This document shows, in pieces, positions 1-9,550 of a stretch of DNA of 64,000 bases. A program made the position numbers and the translations under genes. Each line of letters starts with the position of its first letter. The stretch's first letter is position 1. The stretch is from Brucella intermedia LMG 3301. Lineage in GTDB: Bacteria; Pseudomonadota; Alphaproteobacteria; Rhizobiales; Rhizobiaceae. Location: positions 2,422,001 to 2,486,000 of the forward strand of contig NZ_ACQA01000001.1 of assembly GCF_000182645.1 (NCBI RefSeq). The letters are read 5' to 3'. The notes beneath the pieces are model-generated. The model was not told where the DNA came from, made no database searches, and saw nothing but the letters and a program-made list of their open reading frames with translations.

Positions 1-1007
1 TCGTGCTCGTCGGCAATATCGCCGACGATTTCCTCCAGGATATCCTCGAGCGTCACCAAGCCCTGCACATCGCCATATTCGTCGACAACGATGGCAATGT
101 GGGCCTTGCGGCGGAGAAAAGCGTCGAGCTGGTCCTGCAATGTCGTTGTGTCGGGCACGAACCACGGCTTGCGCGCGACCTTCATGATGTCGATGCGGGT
201 GAAATCATTGTCGACGTCGTAAAGTGCGCGCAACAGGTCCTTGGTATGGATGATGCCGACGATATTGTCGATATCGTCGCGCCAGAGCGGCATGCGCGTG
301 TGCGGGCTGGCCAGAATATCGCGCACGATCTCTTCCGCCGCGGCATCGGCATTGACGGTGCCCATCGAGGTCCGGTGCACCATCACGTCGCTGACTTCCA
401 GCTCCTTGAGGTCGAGGAGGCCGCCAAGCTGATCGCGGTCTTCCTTGATGAGCGACTTGTCGCGATGCAGCACCTCGACCGCGCCGCGCAATTCCTCCTG
501 CGGGCTCAACATGGACCGGCCCGCGGCAAGATTGACGCCGCAGAGCCTCAGGATCGCGCGCACGATCCAGTTCACTGCGGCAGAAACCGGCCCGAGGATC
601 AGCACCACCAGCGAAACGCTGCGCGCAACGACAAGCGAAAACCGGTCGGGACCGGAGATCGCCCAGGATTTCGGCAGCACTTCAGCGAAGATGACCAGAA
701 TGACCGTCATCGCGAGCGTCGCATAGGCGACGCCCGCATCGCCGAACAGGTTGAGGAAAATGCTGGTGGCAATCGAGGAGGCCAGAATATTGGCGAGGTT
801 GTTGCCGATCAGAAGCACGCCGATCAAGCGGTCGCGACGGCTGATGAGCCGCTGGACCAGTCCCGCGCGCTCGTCGCCATTATGCTCGAGCGTGAGCATT
901 CTGGCCCGCGATGCCGCCGTCAGCGCCGTTTCGGAGCCTGAAAAGAATCCGGAAAGAATGACGCAGAGCAGGATAATGCCGCACAGAACCCAGAGCTCGA
1001 AAGCCAT
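1..1007 (-). CDS. CorC/HlyC-type membrane protein with CNNM (DUF21) and CBS domains, 3' end cut by window
   Basis: The minus-strand frame starts with ATG at 1007 (protein begins MAFELWVLCG) and stays open to the left edge, giving 335 codons without a stop. The N-terminal third has several hydrophobic segments and the FSGSETALTA wording of the CNNM/DUF21 membrane domain. The second half reads as paired CBS domains, with phrases such as DVMVHRTSMGTV and VDEYGDVQGLVTLEDILEEIVGDI. The C-terminal transporter-associated (CorC_HlyC) domain lies outside the window. Members of this family are inner-membrane proteins linked to magnesium/cobalt efflux; the 'hemolysin' name is historical. It lies downstream of aroK-aroB on the same strand, with about 90 bp between. 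The family call is firm, the transported ion is not. Confidence 0.9.
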   Translation of the reverse strand, partial: MAFELWVLCGIILLCVILSGFFSGSETALTAASRARMLTLEHNGDERAGLVQRLISRRDRLIGVLLIGNNLANILASSIATSIFLNLFGDAGVAYATLAMTVILVIFAEVLPKSWAISGPDRFSLVVARSVSLVVLILGPVSAAVNWIVRAILRLCGVNLAAGRSMLSPQEELRGAVEVLHRDKSLIKEDRDQLGGLLDLKELEVSDVMVHRTSMGTVNADAAAEEIVRDILASPHTRMPLWRDDIDNIVGIIHTKDLLRALYDVDNDFTRIDIMKVARKPWFVPDTTTLQDQLDAFLRRKAHIAIVVDEYGDVQGLVTLEDILEEIVGDIADEH

Positions 1008-1096
1008 TCGCCTTGTCCTCTTGCTTCGTATCTAGTGGATTTTCGAATTTGACCTTTGAAACAGCATCGCATTCAGGCGGCATTCAAATGTCGAAT

Positions 1097-2228
1097 TTAG
1101 TCCACCAGACGGTCTTTCAAAAATTCCAGCACGGCTGCCGGCGGAACATCCTTGGCAATGAAGGACTGGCCGATACCGCGTGTCAGGATGAAGGTGAGCG
1201 CGCCGCGCGCCACTTTCTTGTCCTGCGCAATATAATCCATCAGTTTTTCCGCAGACGGCAAGCCGCCTGGCACATCCGACAGGCGGTATGGCAGGCCGAC
1301 GGCTTTCAGATGCCTCTCGACGCGCTCCGCATCCTCGATGCCGCACAGATTCATCTTGACGGAGAAGCGATGGGCCAGCGCCATGCCGATGGCGACACCT
1401 TCGCCATGCACGAGGCGGGTTGAATCGTAGCCCGTCGCCGTTTCCAGCGCGTGGCCGAAAGTATGGCCGAGATTGAGCAGCGCCCGGTCGCCGGTCTCGC
1501 GCTCGTCGCGCGCAACGACAGCCGCCTTGCAGCGGCAGGATTCGGCGATGGCTTGCGTCCGCGCCGCGCCGCCGGAGAAAACCTCCTGCCAGTTCCGTTC
1601 CAGCCATTCGAAGAAGTCAGGGCGGTCGATCAGGCCATATTTCGCGACCTCCGCATAACCGGCGCGGAACTCGCGCGGGCTCAGCGTATCGAGGACTTCC
1701 GTATCGGCCAGAACCCAGTTGCGGCTGATAGAAGACGCCGACGAGGTTCTTGCCGTGCGCCGTGTTGATCCCCGTCTTGCCGCCGACCGAGGAATCGACC
1801 TGCGACAGGAGCGAGGTCGGCATCTGCACGAAATTCATGCCGCGCCGAACGATACCGGCAACGAAACCGGACAGGTCGCCAACCACGCCGCCGCCGAAAG
1901 CCACGACCGCATCGCCGCGTTCCAGCCGCGCCGCCAGCACGGCATTGGTGACCGTTTCAAGCGTGCCGAATGACTTGGATTTCTCGCCCGGCGCAACGAT
2001 CACCGGCGTTACATCGATACCGGCCCTGACGAAGCTTTCGGTGAGGCGCTCCAGATGCGCTCTCGCGACATTCTCGTCCGTCACCACCGCCACGCGCACG
2101 CCTTTCAGACGCTTCGCCAGTTCCTCGCCCGCCCGGTCAACCAGTCCCTTGCCGATCAATATGTCGTAGGAACGGTCGCCAAGCGACACGGGAACGGTGG
2201 TGACACCGGCGATGGAAGGCGCGTTCAT
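1097..2228 (-). pseudogene. aroB: 3-dehydroquinate synthase, frameshifted
   Basis: AroB converts DAHP to 3-dehydroquinate, step two of the shikimate pathway. The frame from ATG 2228 ([10 protein letters not shown]) carries the NAD-binding [11 protein letters not shown] and the [10 protein letters not shown] motif, then leaves the family sequence right after GVFYQPQL and stops at 1617. The rest of AroB ([37 protein letters not shown]) continues in the next frame to the stop at 1097. One extra base in the CCC run at 1714-1716 (GGG on the coding strand) explains the shift. Without it the protein would be about 376 aa, normal for AroB. aroK lies 37 bp upstream, so the two probably form an operon. 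It is either a real null allele, which would make the strain need aromatic compounds, or a sequence error. The bases alone cannot decide. Confidence 0.88.
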
Positions 2229-2265
2229 GCATAGTCTCCGATACATATAGCGAGGCAGGCAGCCG

Positions 2266-2856
2266 TTAAGCCTCTAATCCTTCGAGATGACCGGCCAGAA
2301 CATCGAGCAGTTCGGCGGCGATCACTTCCTTCTTGTCGTCACGCGTCATGAGCTGGAGATCGGCCAGCGCATAGACCGGATAGCGCTCGTTCATCAGCCG
2401 CAGCATGACACCGCGCGGATCGCTGTTCTTCAAAAGCGGGCGGTTCTGGCGGCGCGATACGCGCTCCATAAGAATATCGATTTCCGCATTGAGCCAGATG
2501 GAAACGCCTGCACGCGCGATTGCCGCGCGCGTTTCGGCGTTCATATAGGCTCCGCCGCCGGTTGCCAGAACCATCGGCCCGTCTTCGAGCAGGCGCATGA
2601 TGACGCGGCGTTCCAGATCGCGGAACTCCACCTCGCCATAGGCTTCGAACAGTTCGGGGACGGTCATGCGCGAAACCGCTTCGATCTCCGTATCGGCATC
2701 GCGAAACGGCAGGCCGAGAAGGCTCGCCGCCTTGCGCCCGACGGTGGATTTGCCCGCGCCCATCAGCCCCACAAGCACCACGACTTTCGAACCGAGCAGA
2801 TCGCGGATCAGTTCCGCTTTCTCATGTAGATTGTTTTGTTTTGCCGTGCTGCTCAT
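2266..2856 (-). CDS. aroK: Shikimate kinase
   Basis: This cytoplasmic kinase phosphorylates shikimate at the 3-hydroxyl using ATP. The P-loop GLMGAGKST is at residues 30-38, followed by the DADTEIE segment that binds shikimate and magnesium, the ATGGGAYM motif, and the lid region RRQNRPLLK. From ATG 2856 the protein is 196 aa, close to the family norm plus a short N-terminal extension. An upstream in-frame ATG at 2886 would add ten residues ([10 protein letters not shown]). The frame is open further, but that extension is low-complexity and does not look like AroK. It is followed by aroB on the same strand and is divergent from the small membrane gene and xerD. Confidence 0.95.
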   Translation of the reverse strand: MSSTAKQNNLHEKAELIRDLLGSKVVVLVGLMGAGKSTVGRKAASLLGLPFRDADTEIEAVSRMTVPELFEAYGEVEFRDLERRVIMRLLEDGPMVLATGGGAYMNAETRAAIARAGVSIWLNAEIDILMERVSRRQNRPLLKNSDPRGVMLRLMNERYPVYALADLQLMTRDDKKEVIAAELLDVLAGHLEGLEA

Positions 2857-3028
2857 TGTCCTCGTCCATTTGTTCCGGTTCCACATGAAAAACGGTTCGA
2901 CGTCAATCGCTTTGATTGGTTTTGGAGGCGCGCGGGGCCGCAAGCACGGCTTTTTTGCAAGATGGTGCGCGCGGGTTCCCTTCGTCGCCGTCCTTGCTTT
3001 CGTCCAAATGCCGCAGCATAAGTGATGC

Positions 3029-3256
3029 ATGCCAACGCTGACGCGCCTTGTCCTTTTTCTCGCTCTGGTCGCCGCCATCGTCTATGGCGCGATGTACGCG
3101 CTTGCCAATTTCGTGGAGCCCGACACGCGCGAGATCACCGTCGAAATACCGGCCTCGAAGCTGAAGCCGGTGACGATTGCACCTCCCGTGGCCGCGCCCG
3201 ATCCGGCGGAAACTGCCGACACGGCCCCCGAACCGCCCCAGGCACCGCAGGAGTGA
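3029..3256 (+). CDS. Small single-pass membrane protein, unknown function
   Basis: A 75-aa protein with one hydrophobic helix at about residues 5-27 ([19 protein letters not shown]) and a short periplasmic or cytoplasmic tail that ends rich in proline and alanine. It ends 2 nt before the xerD start, so the two are probably co-transcribed. I recall similar small proteins upstream of xerD in related Rhizobiales, but know of no assigned function. The reading frame shows alphaproteobacterial codon use, and the membrane helix supports a real gene. The topology is not certain. Confidence 0.7.
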   Translation: MPTLTRLVLFLALVAAIVYGAMYALANFVEPDTREITVEIPASKLKPVTIAPPVAAPDPAETADTAPEPPQAPQE

Positions 3257-3258
3257 GG

Positions 3259-4194
3259 ATGCGCGCATCGCTGGCGATCGAAAACTTTCTGGAAATGATG
3301 AGCGCCGAACGGGGTGCTGCCCGCAATACGCTTGAATCCTACCGGCGCGACCTTGAAGCGGTGGCGGAAGCCATGGCGGCGCGCGGCGTCAATCTTGCCG
3401 AGGCCGGCGCGGACCATGTCCGCAGCGCCATCGATGCCATGGCCGCGGAAGGTTTTGCCGCGACCTCGCAGGCAAGGCGCCTGTCAGCGCTGCGCCAATT
3501 CTTCCGCTTTCTCTATTCGGAAGGCTACCGGCAAGACGATCCGACCGGCACCGTCGATGCGCCGAAAAAGCAAAAGCCGCTGCCGAAGATCATGAGCGTC
3601 GAAAACGTGACGCGGCTTCTCGACCGGGCAGTGCTTGAAGCCGATGAGCCCGGCGGACCGGCTGATCTCACTTCCGACCGGCTCCGGGCCTTGCGCCTTC
3701 ATGCGCTTCTTGAAACGCTTTATGCGACGGGGCTTCGGGTTTCGGAACTCGTGGGCCTGCCCGTCACCGTCGCCCGCACCGATCACCGTTTTCTGCTGGT
3801 GCGCGGCAAGGGTTCCAAGGAACGCATGGTTCCGCTTTCGCCCAAGGCGCGTGAAGCCTTGCAGCGCTTTCTCGCCTTGCGGGATTCCCTGCCCGGCAGC
3901 GATGACAATCCCTGGCTGTTCCCGGCATTCTCCGAAAGCGGCCATCTGGCGCGCCAGGTTTTTGCCCGCGAGTTGAAGGGCCTTGCCGCGCGCGCGGGAT
4001 TGTCGGCCTCTGCCGTCTCGCCGCACGTGCTTCGCCACGCCTTTGCCAGCCACCTGCTGCAGAACGGCGCTGACCTGCGCACCGTGCAGCAATTGCTCGG
4101 CCATGCCGACATTTCAACGACGCAAATCTATACGCATGTGCTTGAGGAAAGACTGCATAAGCTTGTCAGCGAGCATCATCCGCTTGCCGATTAG
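3259..4194 (+). CDS. xerD: Site-specific tyrosine recombinase XerD
   Basis: XerD acts with XerC at dif, under FtsK control, to resolve chromosome dimers at division. The 311-aa protein has an N-terminal SAM-like core-binding domain (about residues 5-90) and a C-terminal catalytic domain. The catalytic set is visible: R160 in TGLRVSEL, K184 in RGKGSKER, H256 and R259 in [13 protein letters not shown]282 in [10 protein letters not shown] and nucleophile Y291 in IYTHV. ATG 3259 follows GGAG closely and gives the normal XerD N-terminus. It forms a unit with the small membrane gene upstream. XerC is the nearest alternative, but the length and [12 protein letters not shown] wording fit XerD better. 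Confidence 0.93.
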   Translation: MRASLAIENFLEMMSAERGAARNTLESYRRDLEAVAEAMAARGVNLAEAGADHVRSAIDAMAAEGFAATSQARRLSALRQFFRFLYSEGYRQDDPTGTVDAPKKQKPLPKIMSVENVTRLLDRAVLEADEPGGPADLTSDRLRALRLHALLETLYATGLRVSELVGLPVTVARTDHRFLLVRGKGSKERMVPLSPKAREALQRFLALRDSLPGSDDNPWLFPAFSESGHLARQVFARELKGLAARAGLSASAVSPHVLRHAFASHLLQNGADLRTVQQLLGHADISTTQIYTHVLEERLHKLVSEHHPLAD

Positions 4195-4332
4195 CCGCTC
4201 TACGGTTATGAGAAAACCGAAAATTTGCAAGATGAGCCAGTAGTGAATATGTAAGGCGCCGTAAAACAGCCTTTTTCAGGCTGGTCATAGAGCGGCACGT
4301 CCCTTTGTAAAACGCACGAACAGTCAGGCCCG

Positions 4333-5286
4333 ATGTACAATTATCTCGATTTTGAAAAACCCGTCGCCGACCTTGAAGGCCAGATTCTCGAGCTGAAGAA
4401 GCTCGCGCAGGAACAGGGCAGCGTCGAGATGAGCGACGAGATTCGTCGCCTCGAGAAGCGTTCGGCGGATGCGCTGAAGGACATCTATCGCAAGCTGACC
4501 CCGTGGCAGAAGGCGCAGATCGCCCGCCATCCGGACCGCCCGCACTGCCTGGAATATATCGACCGGCTGTTCACCGAATTCACGCCGCTTGCCGGCGACC
4601 GCAAGTTCGCCAATGACGAAGCCCTCCAGGCCGGTTTCGGCCGCTTCAACGGTCAGCCCGTCGCCATCATCGGGCAGGAAAAGGGTTCCGACACCAAGAC
4701 CCGTCTCAAGCACAATTTCGGCTCGGCCCGCCCGGAAGGCTACCGCAAGGCCGTCCGCATCATGGAAATGGCCGACCGCTTCCAGTTGCCGCTCATCACC
4801 TTCGTGGATACTGCGGGCGCCTATCCCGGCGTCAGCGCCGAGGAACGCGGCCAGGCGGAAGCCATCGCCCGCTCGACGGCGGAGTGCCTCAAGCTGCGCG
4901 TTCCGGTCATCTCGATCATCATCGGCGAAGGCGGCTCCGGCGGCGCGATTGCAATCGCCGTCGCAAACCGTGTCTACATGCTCGAGCATTCGATCTATTC
5001 GGTGATTTCGCCCGAAGGTGCAGCCTCGATCCTCTGGCATGATTCGACCCGCGCCAAGGATGCCGCTTCCAACATGCGCATCACCGCGCAGGACCTGTTC
5101 GACCTCAAGGTCATCGACGGCATCATTCCCGAACCGATGGGCGGCGCGCATCGCGGCAAGGAAGCCGTGATCGACGCCACCGGCGACATCATCACCGCAT
5201 CGCTGCGTTCGATGAAGGATATCGACGGCGAAACGCTGAAGCAGGAGCGCCGCCAGAAGTTCCTCGAAATCGGCCGCAATATCTGA
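4333..5286 (+). CDS. accA: Acetyl-CoA carboxylase carboxyltransferase subunit alpha
   Basis: AccA pairs with AccD to transfer carboxyl from carboxybiotin to acetyl-CoA, making malonyl-CoA for fatty acid synthesis. The 317-aa protein has the family N-terminus (YLDFEKPVADLEGQI), the zone ITFVDTAGAYPGVSAEERGQAEAIA, and the oxyanion-type motif IIGEGGSGGAIAI. The length matches alphaproteobacterial AccA. It is preceded by a 138-bp gap after xerD that probably holds its promoter, and followed by a GC-rich hairpin at 5374-5394. Confidence 0.97.
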   Translation: MYNYLDFEKPVADLEGQILELKKLAQEQGSVEMSDEIRRLEKRSADALKDIYRKLTPWQKAQIARHPDRPHCLEYIDRLFTEFTPLAGDRKFANDEALQAGFGRFNGQPVAIIGQEKGSDTKTRLKHNFGSARPEGYRKAVRIMEMADRFQLPLITFVDTAGAYPGVSAEERGQAEAIARSTAECLKLRVPVISIIIGEGGSGGAIAIAVANRVYMLEHSIYSVISPEGAASILWHDSTRAKDAASNMRITAQDLFDLKVIDGIIPEPMGGAHRGKEAVIDATGDIITASLRSMKDIDGETLKQERRQKFLEIGRNI

Positions 5287-5373
5287 TTTACGCCGGGAAT
5301 TGGCGCGCATCCCGCAAACTCGGCGCGGTTTTCGGGACAGGATGCGCGGTTCAAGACAAAGTGAAAAACCGTA

Positions 5374-5394
5374 CGGGAGGCCAGGCGCCTCCCG
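5374..5394 (+). terminator. Terminator-like hairpin after accA
   Basis: CGGGAGGC pairs with GCCTCCCG around a 5-nt loop, 87 bp after the accA stop. Only a weak T run follows (CATTTGC), so termination would be partial. Confidence 0.5.
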
Positions 5395-5564
5395 CATTTG
5401 CATCAAGCTGCAAATTCGGCCATATTGCCGACGCGCCGGGTTTTAGCTATCTGGGCAAGGATTTATAAACGATACCGTAAGGTTTCATTTATAGGATCGG
5501 ACCTTCAGGAAATCGACTTTTGCTCATAAAGTCTCTGGCGTAGCTCTAACAGACTTGATGCGAC

Positions 5565-6818
5565 ATGAAGATCAGAACCGCAATTCTAGGCTCCTTACTG
5601 GCAACCACGCTTCTTGCGGGCTGTCAGGGTTCGTCCGTATCCGACCTTAGTCTGCGGGCCGAAAAGCCGCTTCCCGAAAAGGTCGTTGCCAAGATGAAGG
5701 CGAAGGGCATGACCCGCACCTCGCCGATCATGGTGCGCATCTTCAAGGAAGAAGGCGTGCTCGAAGTCTGGAAGCAGAAGAACAACGGCAAATACGACCA
5801 GATCGCTTCCTACGAAATCTGCAAATGGTCGGGCAAGCTCGGCCCGAAATATATCGAGGGCGACCGTCAGGCGCCGGAAGGTTTCTACACCGTCCGTCCC
5901 GCCCAGATGAACCCCAACTCGAACTATTACCTGGCTTTCAACATCGGCTTTCCCAACGCCTATGACCGCGCCAATGGCCGCACCGGCCAGCACCTGATGG
6001 TGCACGGCGCATGTTCCTCGTCGGGCTGCTATTCGATGACCGACGAGCAGGTCGCCGAGATCTACGCCTTCGGTCGCGACGCCTTCAAGGGCGGCCAGCG
6101 CGACTTCCAAATCCAGGCGTTTCCGTTCCGCATGACCGCCGCCAACATGGCGCGCTACAAGAGCGATCCGAATTATTCGTTCTGGAAGATGCTGAAGCAG
6201 GGCTATGACGCCTTCGAGACCACCAAGGTTCCGCCGAAGGTCGACGTCTGCGAGAAGCGCTACGTCTTCAACGTATCGACGCCGGACGGCCAGCCCCTTT
6301 CGCCGACCGATGCCTGCCCGCCCTCGGTTGGCGGCGAGGCCATGTCCTATGCATCTTATGAAAAGACCTACCAGTCCGCTTTCAGCGCTGCGCAGAAGGC
6401 ACCGGCACCGTCCATTCAGGGCATTGCCGAAGCCAAGCTCGTCTCCGCATGGTCTGCGGCCCGCGCGCGCGGCGAAAAGGTAACGCGCGAACCGCCGTCG
6501 CTTACGCCTGCTTCGGCTGAAAAGGCCGGTGCGCCCGACATTCGCCCGGCAACGCCGTCCGTGCAGCCGACAGCCATTGCTGCAACGCCGCAACCGGTCG
6601 CCGTTCCGGCACAGCCCGCGACGCAGACCGCAGCCGTGCCCGCACCGCAGCCGAACCCGGCAGCAGCGCAGGCTGCTGCCCCACAGGTTTCACCGCAAGT
6701 CTCACCCCAGATCTCGTCAATGACGACCGCCAGCACGGTGGCGCAGAATGTCGAACAGGCGGCACCTGTCGCAGCCGCCGAACCGAAGAAGCCGTGGTGG
6801 AAGATCATCGGGAATTGA
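5565..6818 (+). CDS. Lipoprotein L,D-transpeptidase (YkuD / YafK-like)
   Basis: The protein is 417 aa with a lipobox LLAGC, so Cys20 would be lipidated after export. The catalytic YkuD-type motif is at residues 147-156: H147, G148 and nucleophile C155 in a Ser-rich HG...SSGCYSM string. This resembles the YafK branch of L,D-transpeptidases, which remodel peptidoglycan crosslinks or its links to outer-membrane proteins. The last 120 residues are low-complexity Pro/Ala/Gln. TusA begins at its stop codon in a TTGA overlap. Function at the level of 'periplasmic peptidoglycan L,D-transpeptidase' is well supported; the substrate is inferred. Confidence 0.85.
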   Translation: MKIRTAILGSLLATTLLAGCQGSSVSDLSLRAEKPLPEKVVAKMKAKGMTRTSPIMVRIFKEEGVLEVWKQKNNGKYDQIASYEICKWSGKLGPKYIEGDRQAPEGFYTVRPAQMNPNSNYYLAFNIGFPNAYDRANGRTGQHLMVHGACSSSGCYSMTDEQVAEIYAFGRDAFKGGQRDFQIQAFPFRMTAANMARYKSDPNYSFWKMLKQGYDAFETTKVPPKVDVCEKRYVFNVSTPDGQPLSPTDACPPSVGGEAMSYASYEKTYQSAFSAAQKAPAPSIQGIAEAKLVSAWSAARARGEKVTREPPSLTPASAEKAGAPDIRPATPSVQPTAIAATPQPVAVPAQPATQTAAVPAPQPNPAAAQAAAPQVSPQVSPQISSMTTASTVAQNVEQAAPVAAAEPKKPWWKIIGN

Positions 6819-7054
6819 TCGCCTTGCAGGAGGAGATTCCTGTCTACGATCTGAGGGGGCTTAAATGCCCCCTTCCAGTTTTGAAGACCCGCAATCGTCT
6901 GGAAAAAATGCCGAGCGGAGCGCTTCTCTGGGTGGAAGCGACCGATCCGCTGTCAGGCATAGATGTGCCGCATTTCTGCACGCAGGAAGGCCACGCCCTC
7001 ATCACGCAGGAGCGGGAAGGCCCGCTGCACCGCTTTCTCATTCGCAGGAAGTGA
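6815..7054 (+). CDS. TusA/SirA-like sulfurtransferase
   Basis: A small cytoplasmic protein with the TusA motif CPLPVLKTR, whose Cys carries persulfide sulfur. TusA family members relay sulfur for tRNA thiolation or molybdenum cofactor chemistry. No ATG is available near the family N-terminus. I chose TTG 6815, which overlaps the preceding stop as TTGA. GTG at 6794 or 6797 and TTG at 6824 are alternatives. It ends 3 nt from the convergent cobW-type gene. The exact sulfur acceptor cannot be read from the sequence. Confidence 0.82.
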   Translation: MIALQEEIPVYDLRGLKCPLPVLKTRNRLEKMPSGALLWVEATDPLSGIDVPHFCTQEGHALITQEREGPLHRFLIRRK

Positions 7055-7057
7055 GTA

Positions 7058-8239
7058 TCAGTTCCGGGGCGAAAAGCCCGGAATGGCCAGCGGATTTTCG
7101 GTCAGCGCGGCCCGGTCCGGCCGGTCGAGGCCCGGACGTCCGAGAAACGCATCGAAAAGCTCACGCACATAGGTTTCCGGCAGATCCTTCACGATCATCA
7201 CCAGAAGCGTCTCCTGCTTGTCCTGCGGCCACTGCGGCAGGCGTGCAGGCGGATGGAAAATCTTCTGCACCCCGTGGATGACCACCGGACGATCCGGGTC
7301 TTCGGCAATCTGCACGATGCCCTTCACCCGCAAAAGCTTTTCCCCATGCGTCGACCGCAGAAGATCGAGGAACATGTCGAAGGTCGAGAGCGGGATCGGC
7401 GCATCGTGACGCAGTGAGAAGGACCGGATCGCATCGTCGTGGTGATGATGATGCGTGTGCTTATGATGGTGGTGGCCATGATGGTGCCCGTGATGGTGAT
7501 CATGGTGATGATGGTCGTGATCGCAATCCGGCCCGCAAACATGATCATGGTCATGATGCGCACCCTCGTAGGCTTCCGCCTTGAGCCAGCGCTGCACATC
7601 GGCCGATTTCGTTTCCGGATTATAGAGGCCGCATTCGAAAAGCGCCGCATAGCCTGTGCGCTGTTCACCGGCTTCCAGAATGTCCGCGCCGGGATTGAGC
7701 GCACGAAGACGCGCGGTCAACGCCGCAAGTCCTGCCTGCGCTTCCGGCAGATCGGTCTTGGTGAGCACGATGCGGTCGGCCATCGCCGCCTGCTTGACGG
7801 CTTCCTCATGATTGTCGAGCGTCGCCATGCCGTTGACGGCATCCACCGTCGCCACAACCCCGTCCAGCCTGAAAGCCTGCATGAGCACCGGATGCCCCAT
7901 GATCGAATGCAGCACCGGCGCCGGATCGGCAAGGCCGGTGGTTTCGATGATGACGCGCTTCAGCGCCTTGATGCGCCCGGTCTGGAGCCGGTCGATCAGG
8001 TCGGCCAGCGTATCCACCAGTTCGCCGCGTACCGTGCAGCACAGGCACCCGTCGGCAAGCTCGATCACGCCTTCGCTGGCCTGCTCGACCAGCAGATGAT
8101 CGATGCTGACCTCGCCGAACTCGTTGATGATGACTGCCGTGTCGCTGAGCGCCGGATCCTTCAGGAGCCGGTTGAGGAGCGTCGTCTTGCCTGAACCGAG
8201 AAAGCCGGTCAGCACGGAAACTGGAATGGGATTTGGCAT
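7058..8239 (-). CDS. CobW/YjiA/ZNG-family GTPase metallochaperone with His-rich loop
   Basis: This 393-aa P-loop GTPase has Walker A GFLGSGKT (residues 12-19), the metal-binding GCLCC (C65, C67, C68), the ETTG switch and the TKTD base-specificity motif. A His/Asp-rich tract at about residues 228-269 includes two cysteines (CGPDC), and the C-terminal CobW_C domain follows. Such proteins deliver Zn or Co to client enzymes. The His-rich tract suggests metal storage or sensing. The gene starts one base from the stop of the D,D-carboxypeptidase gene on the same strand, so they are co-transcribed. That raises the possibility, only inferred, of a metalloprotein client in the envelope. No zinc-uptake-regulator (Zur) box was recognised. 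CobW of cobalamin synthesis is the alternative name; no cob genes are nearby. Confidence 0.9.
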   Translation of the reverse strand: MPNPIPVSVLTGFLGSGKTTLLNRLLKDPALSDTAVIINEFGEVSIDHLLVEQASEGVIELADGCLCCTVRGELVDTLADLIDRLQTGRIKALKRVIIETTGLADPAPVLHSIMGHPVLMQAFRLDGVVATVDAVNGMATLDNHEEAVKQAAMADRIVLTKTDLPEAQAGLAALTARLRALNPGADILEAGEQRTGYAALFECGLYNPETKSADVQRWLKAEAYEGAHHDHDHVCGPDCDHDHHHHDHHHGHHHGHHHHKHTHHHHHDDAIRSFSLRHDAPIPLSTFDMFLDLLRSTHGEKLLRVKGIVQIAEDPDRPVVIHGVQKIFHPPARLPQWPQDKQETLLVMIVKDLPETYVRELFDAFLGRPGLDRPDRAALTENPLAIPGFSPRN

Positions 8240-8240
8240 A

Positions 8241-9356
8241 TCAGTTGATCGCGGTGGTCGTGGCGCCCGCCGAACGCTGCGGACGCGGCATCGGCACCGG
8301 AACCTGCGAAATATCGAGCTGGCTCGGCCGGGTGATCGGCCCCGGTTCGGACACCAGGCCCACGCGAACCGGAACCGGATCGCGATCCATCGCATGGATA
8401 TAGGGCGAATTGATTTTCAACTTGCCTTCGACATCGCGGCCATCCCAGCGATCGGCCATCGCTTCCTGGCTGCAGATCGCCTTGCGCATATCGGTGGCCT
8501 GATTGAGATTGCCGCCCCCCGTCGGGCGCAGCGTCGCCAGCGTCGCGCCGCCGCCGGCACTGGCGCGGAAAGCATCGGTCATCAGCTGCGCGGCCTGAAC
8601 CGCGCGCGCTTCCTGCCGGTCGGCGCCCAGAACGATTGCCAGCACGGTGCGGCCATTGCGCGTGGCCGAGCTTGCAAGATTGAAGCCGGAGGCGCAGACG
8701 AAGCCGGTCTTCATGCCATCCGCACCGTCATAACGGCCAAGCAGGATGTTGTAATTGGCCTGCACTTTCTTGCCTGCGCCCGGATCGATCGCCTCGGTCG
8801 CGAAATAATGCGCATATTGCGGAAATTCACGGCGAAGCTGTACGGCCAGAACCGCCAGATCGCGTGCCGTCGTGTAATTCTGGGGATCGTGCAGCCCGTT
8901 CGGATTGGCGAAATGCGAGCCGACCATGCCGATGCGCTGCGCTTCCGCATTCATGCGCTGCACGAAGGCGGATTCGGTGCCGCCCACGGCTTCGGCAACC
9001 GCGACCGCAACGTCATTGGCCGACTTCACCAGCATGATCTTCAGCGCCGAATCGAGCGTCATGACCGATCCCGGCTTGTAGCCCATCTTGCTCGGCGGCT
9101 CCTTGGCGGCATTGACCGTCATGCGCACCGGCGACTCGAGCGTCATCTGCCCCGACTGAAGCGCACGGAATGCCACATAGGCCGTCATCATCTTGGTCAG
9201 GGATGCGGGATACCAGCGCTGGAAGGCATCCTGCTGTGCATAGACCTTGCCGGTTGCCACATCCACTGCAATCGAGGGATTAGCCGCAGCAGACGCCAGT
9301 GCGACAGCGGAAAGGCCCGCAGCTGCAAACCAGATTTTCAGTGATTTCGACATCAT
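8241..9356 (-). CDS. D-alanyl-D-alanine carboxypeptidase (penicillin-binding protein 5/6 type)
   Basis: This periplasmic serine peptidase trims the terminal D-Ala of peptidoglycan pentapeptides. The start at ATG 9356 gives a signal peptide (KIWFAAAGLSAVALASAAA). The active-site SxxK is S52-L-T-K55 in PASLTKMMT, the SxN motif is KSANDVAVAV and the KTG motif is GMKTGFVC. The 371-aa length fits the peptidase S11 family with a short C-terminal domain (SPOR absent). An upstream ATG at 9410 would put 18 polar residues before the signal and is less likely. The neighbouring cobW-type gene lies 1 nt downstream. Confidence 0.93.
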   Translation of the reverse strand: MMSKSLKIWFAAAGLSAVALASAAANPSIAVDVATGKVYAQQDAFQRWYPASLTKMMTAYVAFRALQSGQMTLESPVRMTVNAAKEPPSKMGYKPGSVMTLDSALKIMLVKSANDVAVAVAEAVGGTESAFVQRMNAEAQRIGMVGSHFANPNGLHDPQNYTTARDLAVLAVQLRREFPQYAHYFATEAIDPGAGKKVQANYNILLGRYDGADGMKTGFVCASGFNLASSATRNGRTVLAIVLGADRQEARAVQAAQLMTDAFRASAGGGATLATLRPTGGGNLNQATDMRKAICSQEAMADRWDGRDVEGKLKINSPYIHAMDRDPVPVRVGLVSEPGPITRPSQLDISQVPVPMPRPQRSAGATTTAIN

Positions 9357-9550
9357 TCCGTAGTTCCAATCGAAACGGCTTGCGACTTCTGCGGATTCGA
9401 ATTGCGCCATAATGGGAGATTAACGATTTCTTTATCTATGCCATGTGGCGATGAAAAGGCAAACAGGGATTGCCCGCTTTCACCGAAACGTCATATCCTT
9501 GCAGGATCAAATCATGTCCATTCCGGCCAAATCCGGGGAGTCATCCAAAA

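Noticed and set aside
7439..8194. Met/Val-rich plus-strand frame that looks like a membrane protein
   Set aside because: It is the antisense of the His-rich part and GTPase domain of the CobW-type gene; His codons read backwards give Met and Val.
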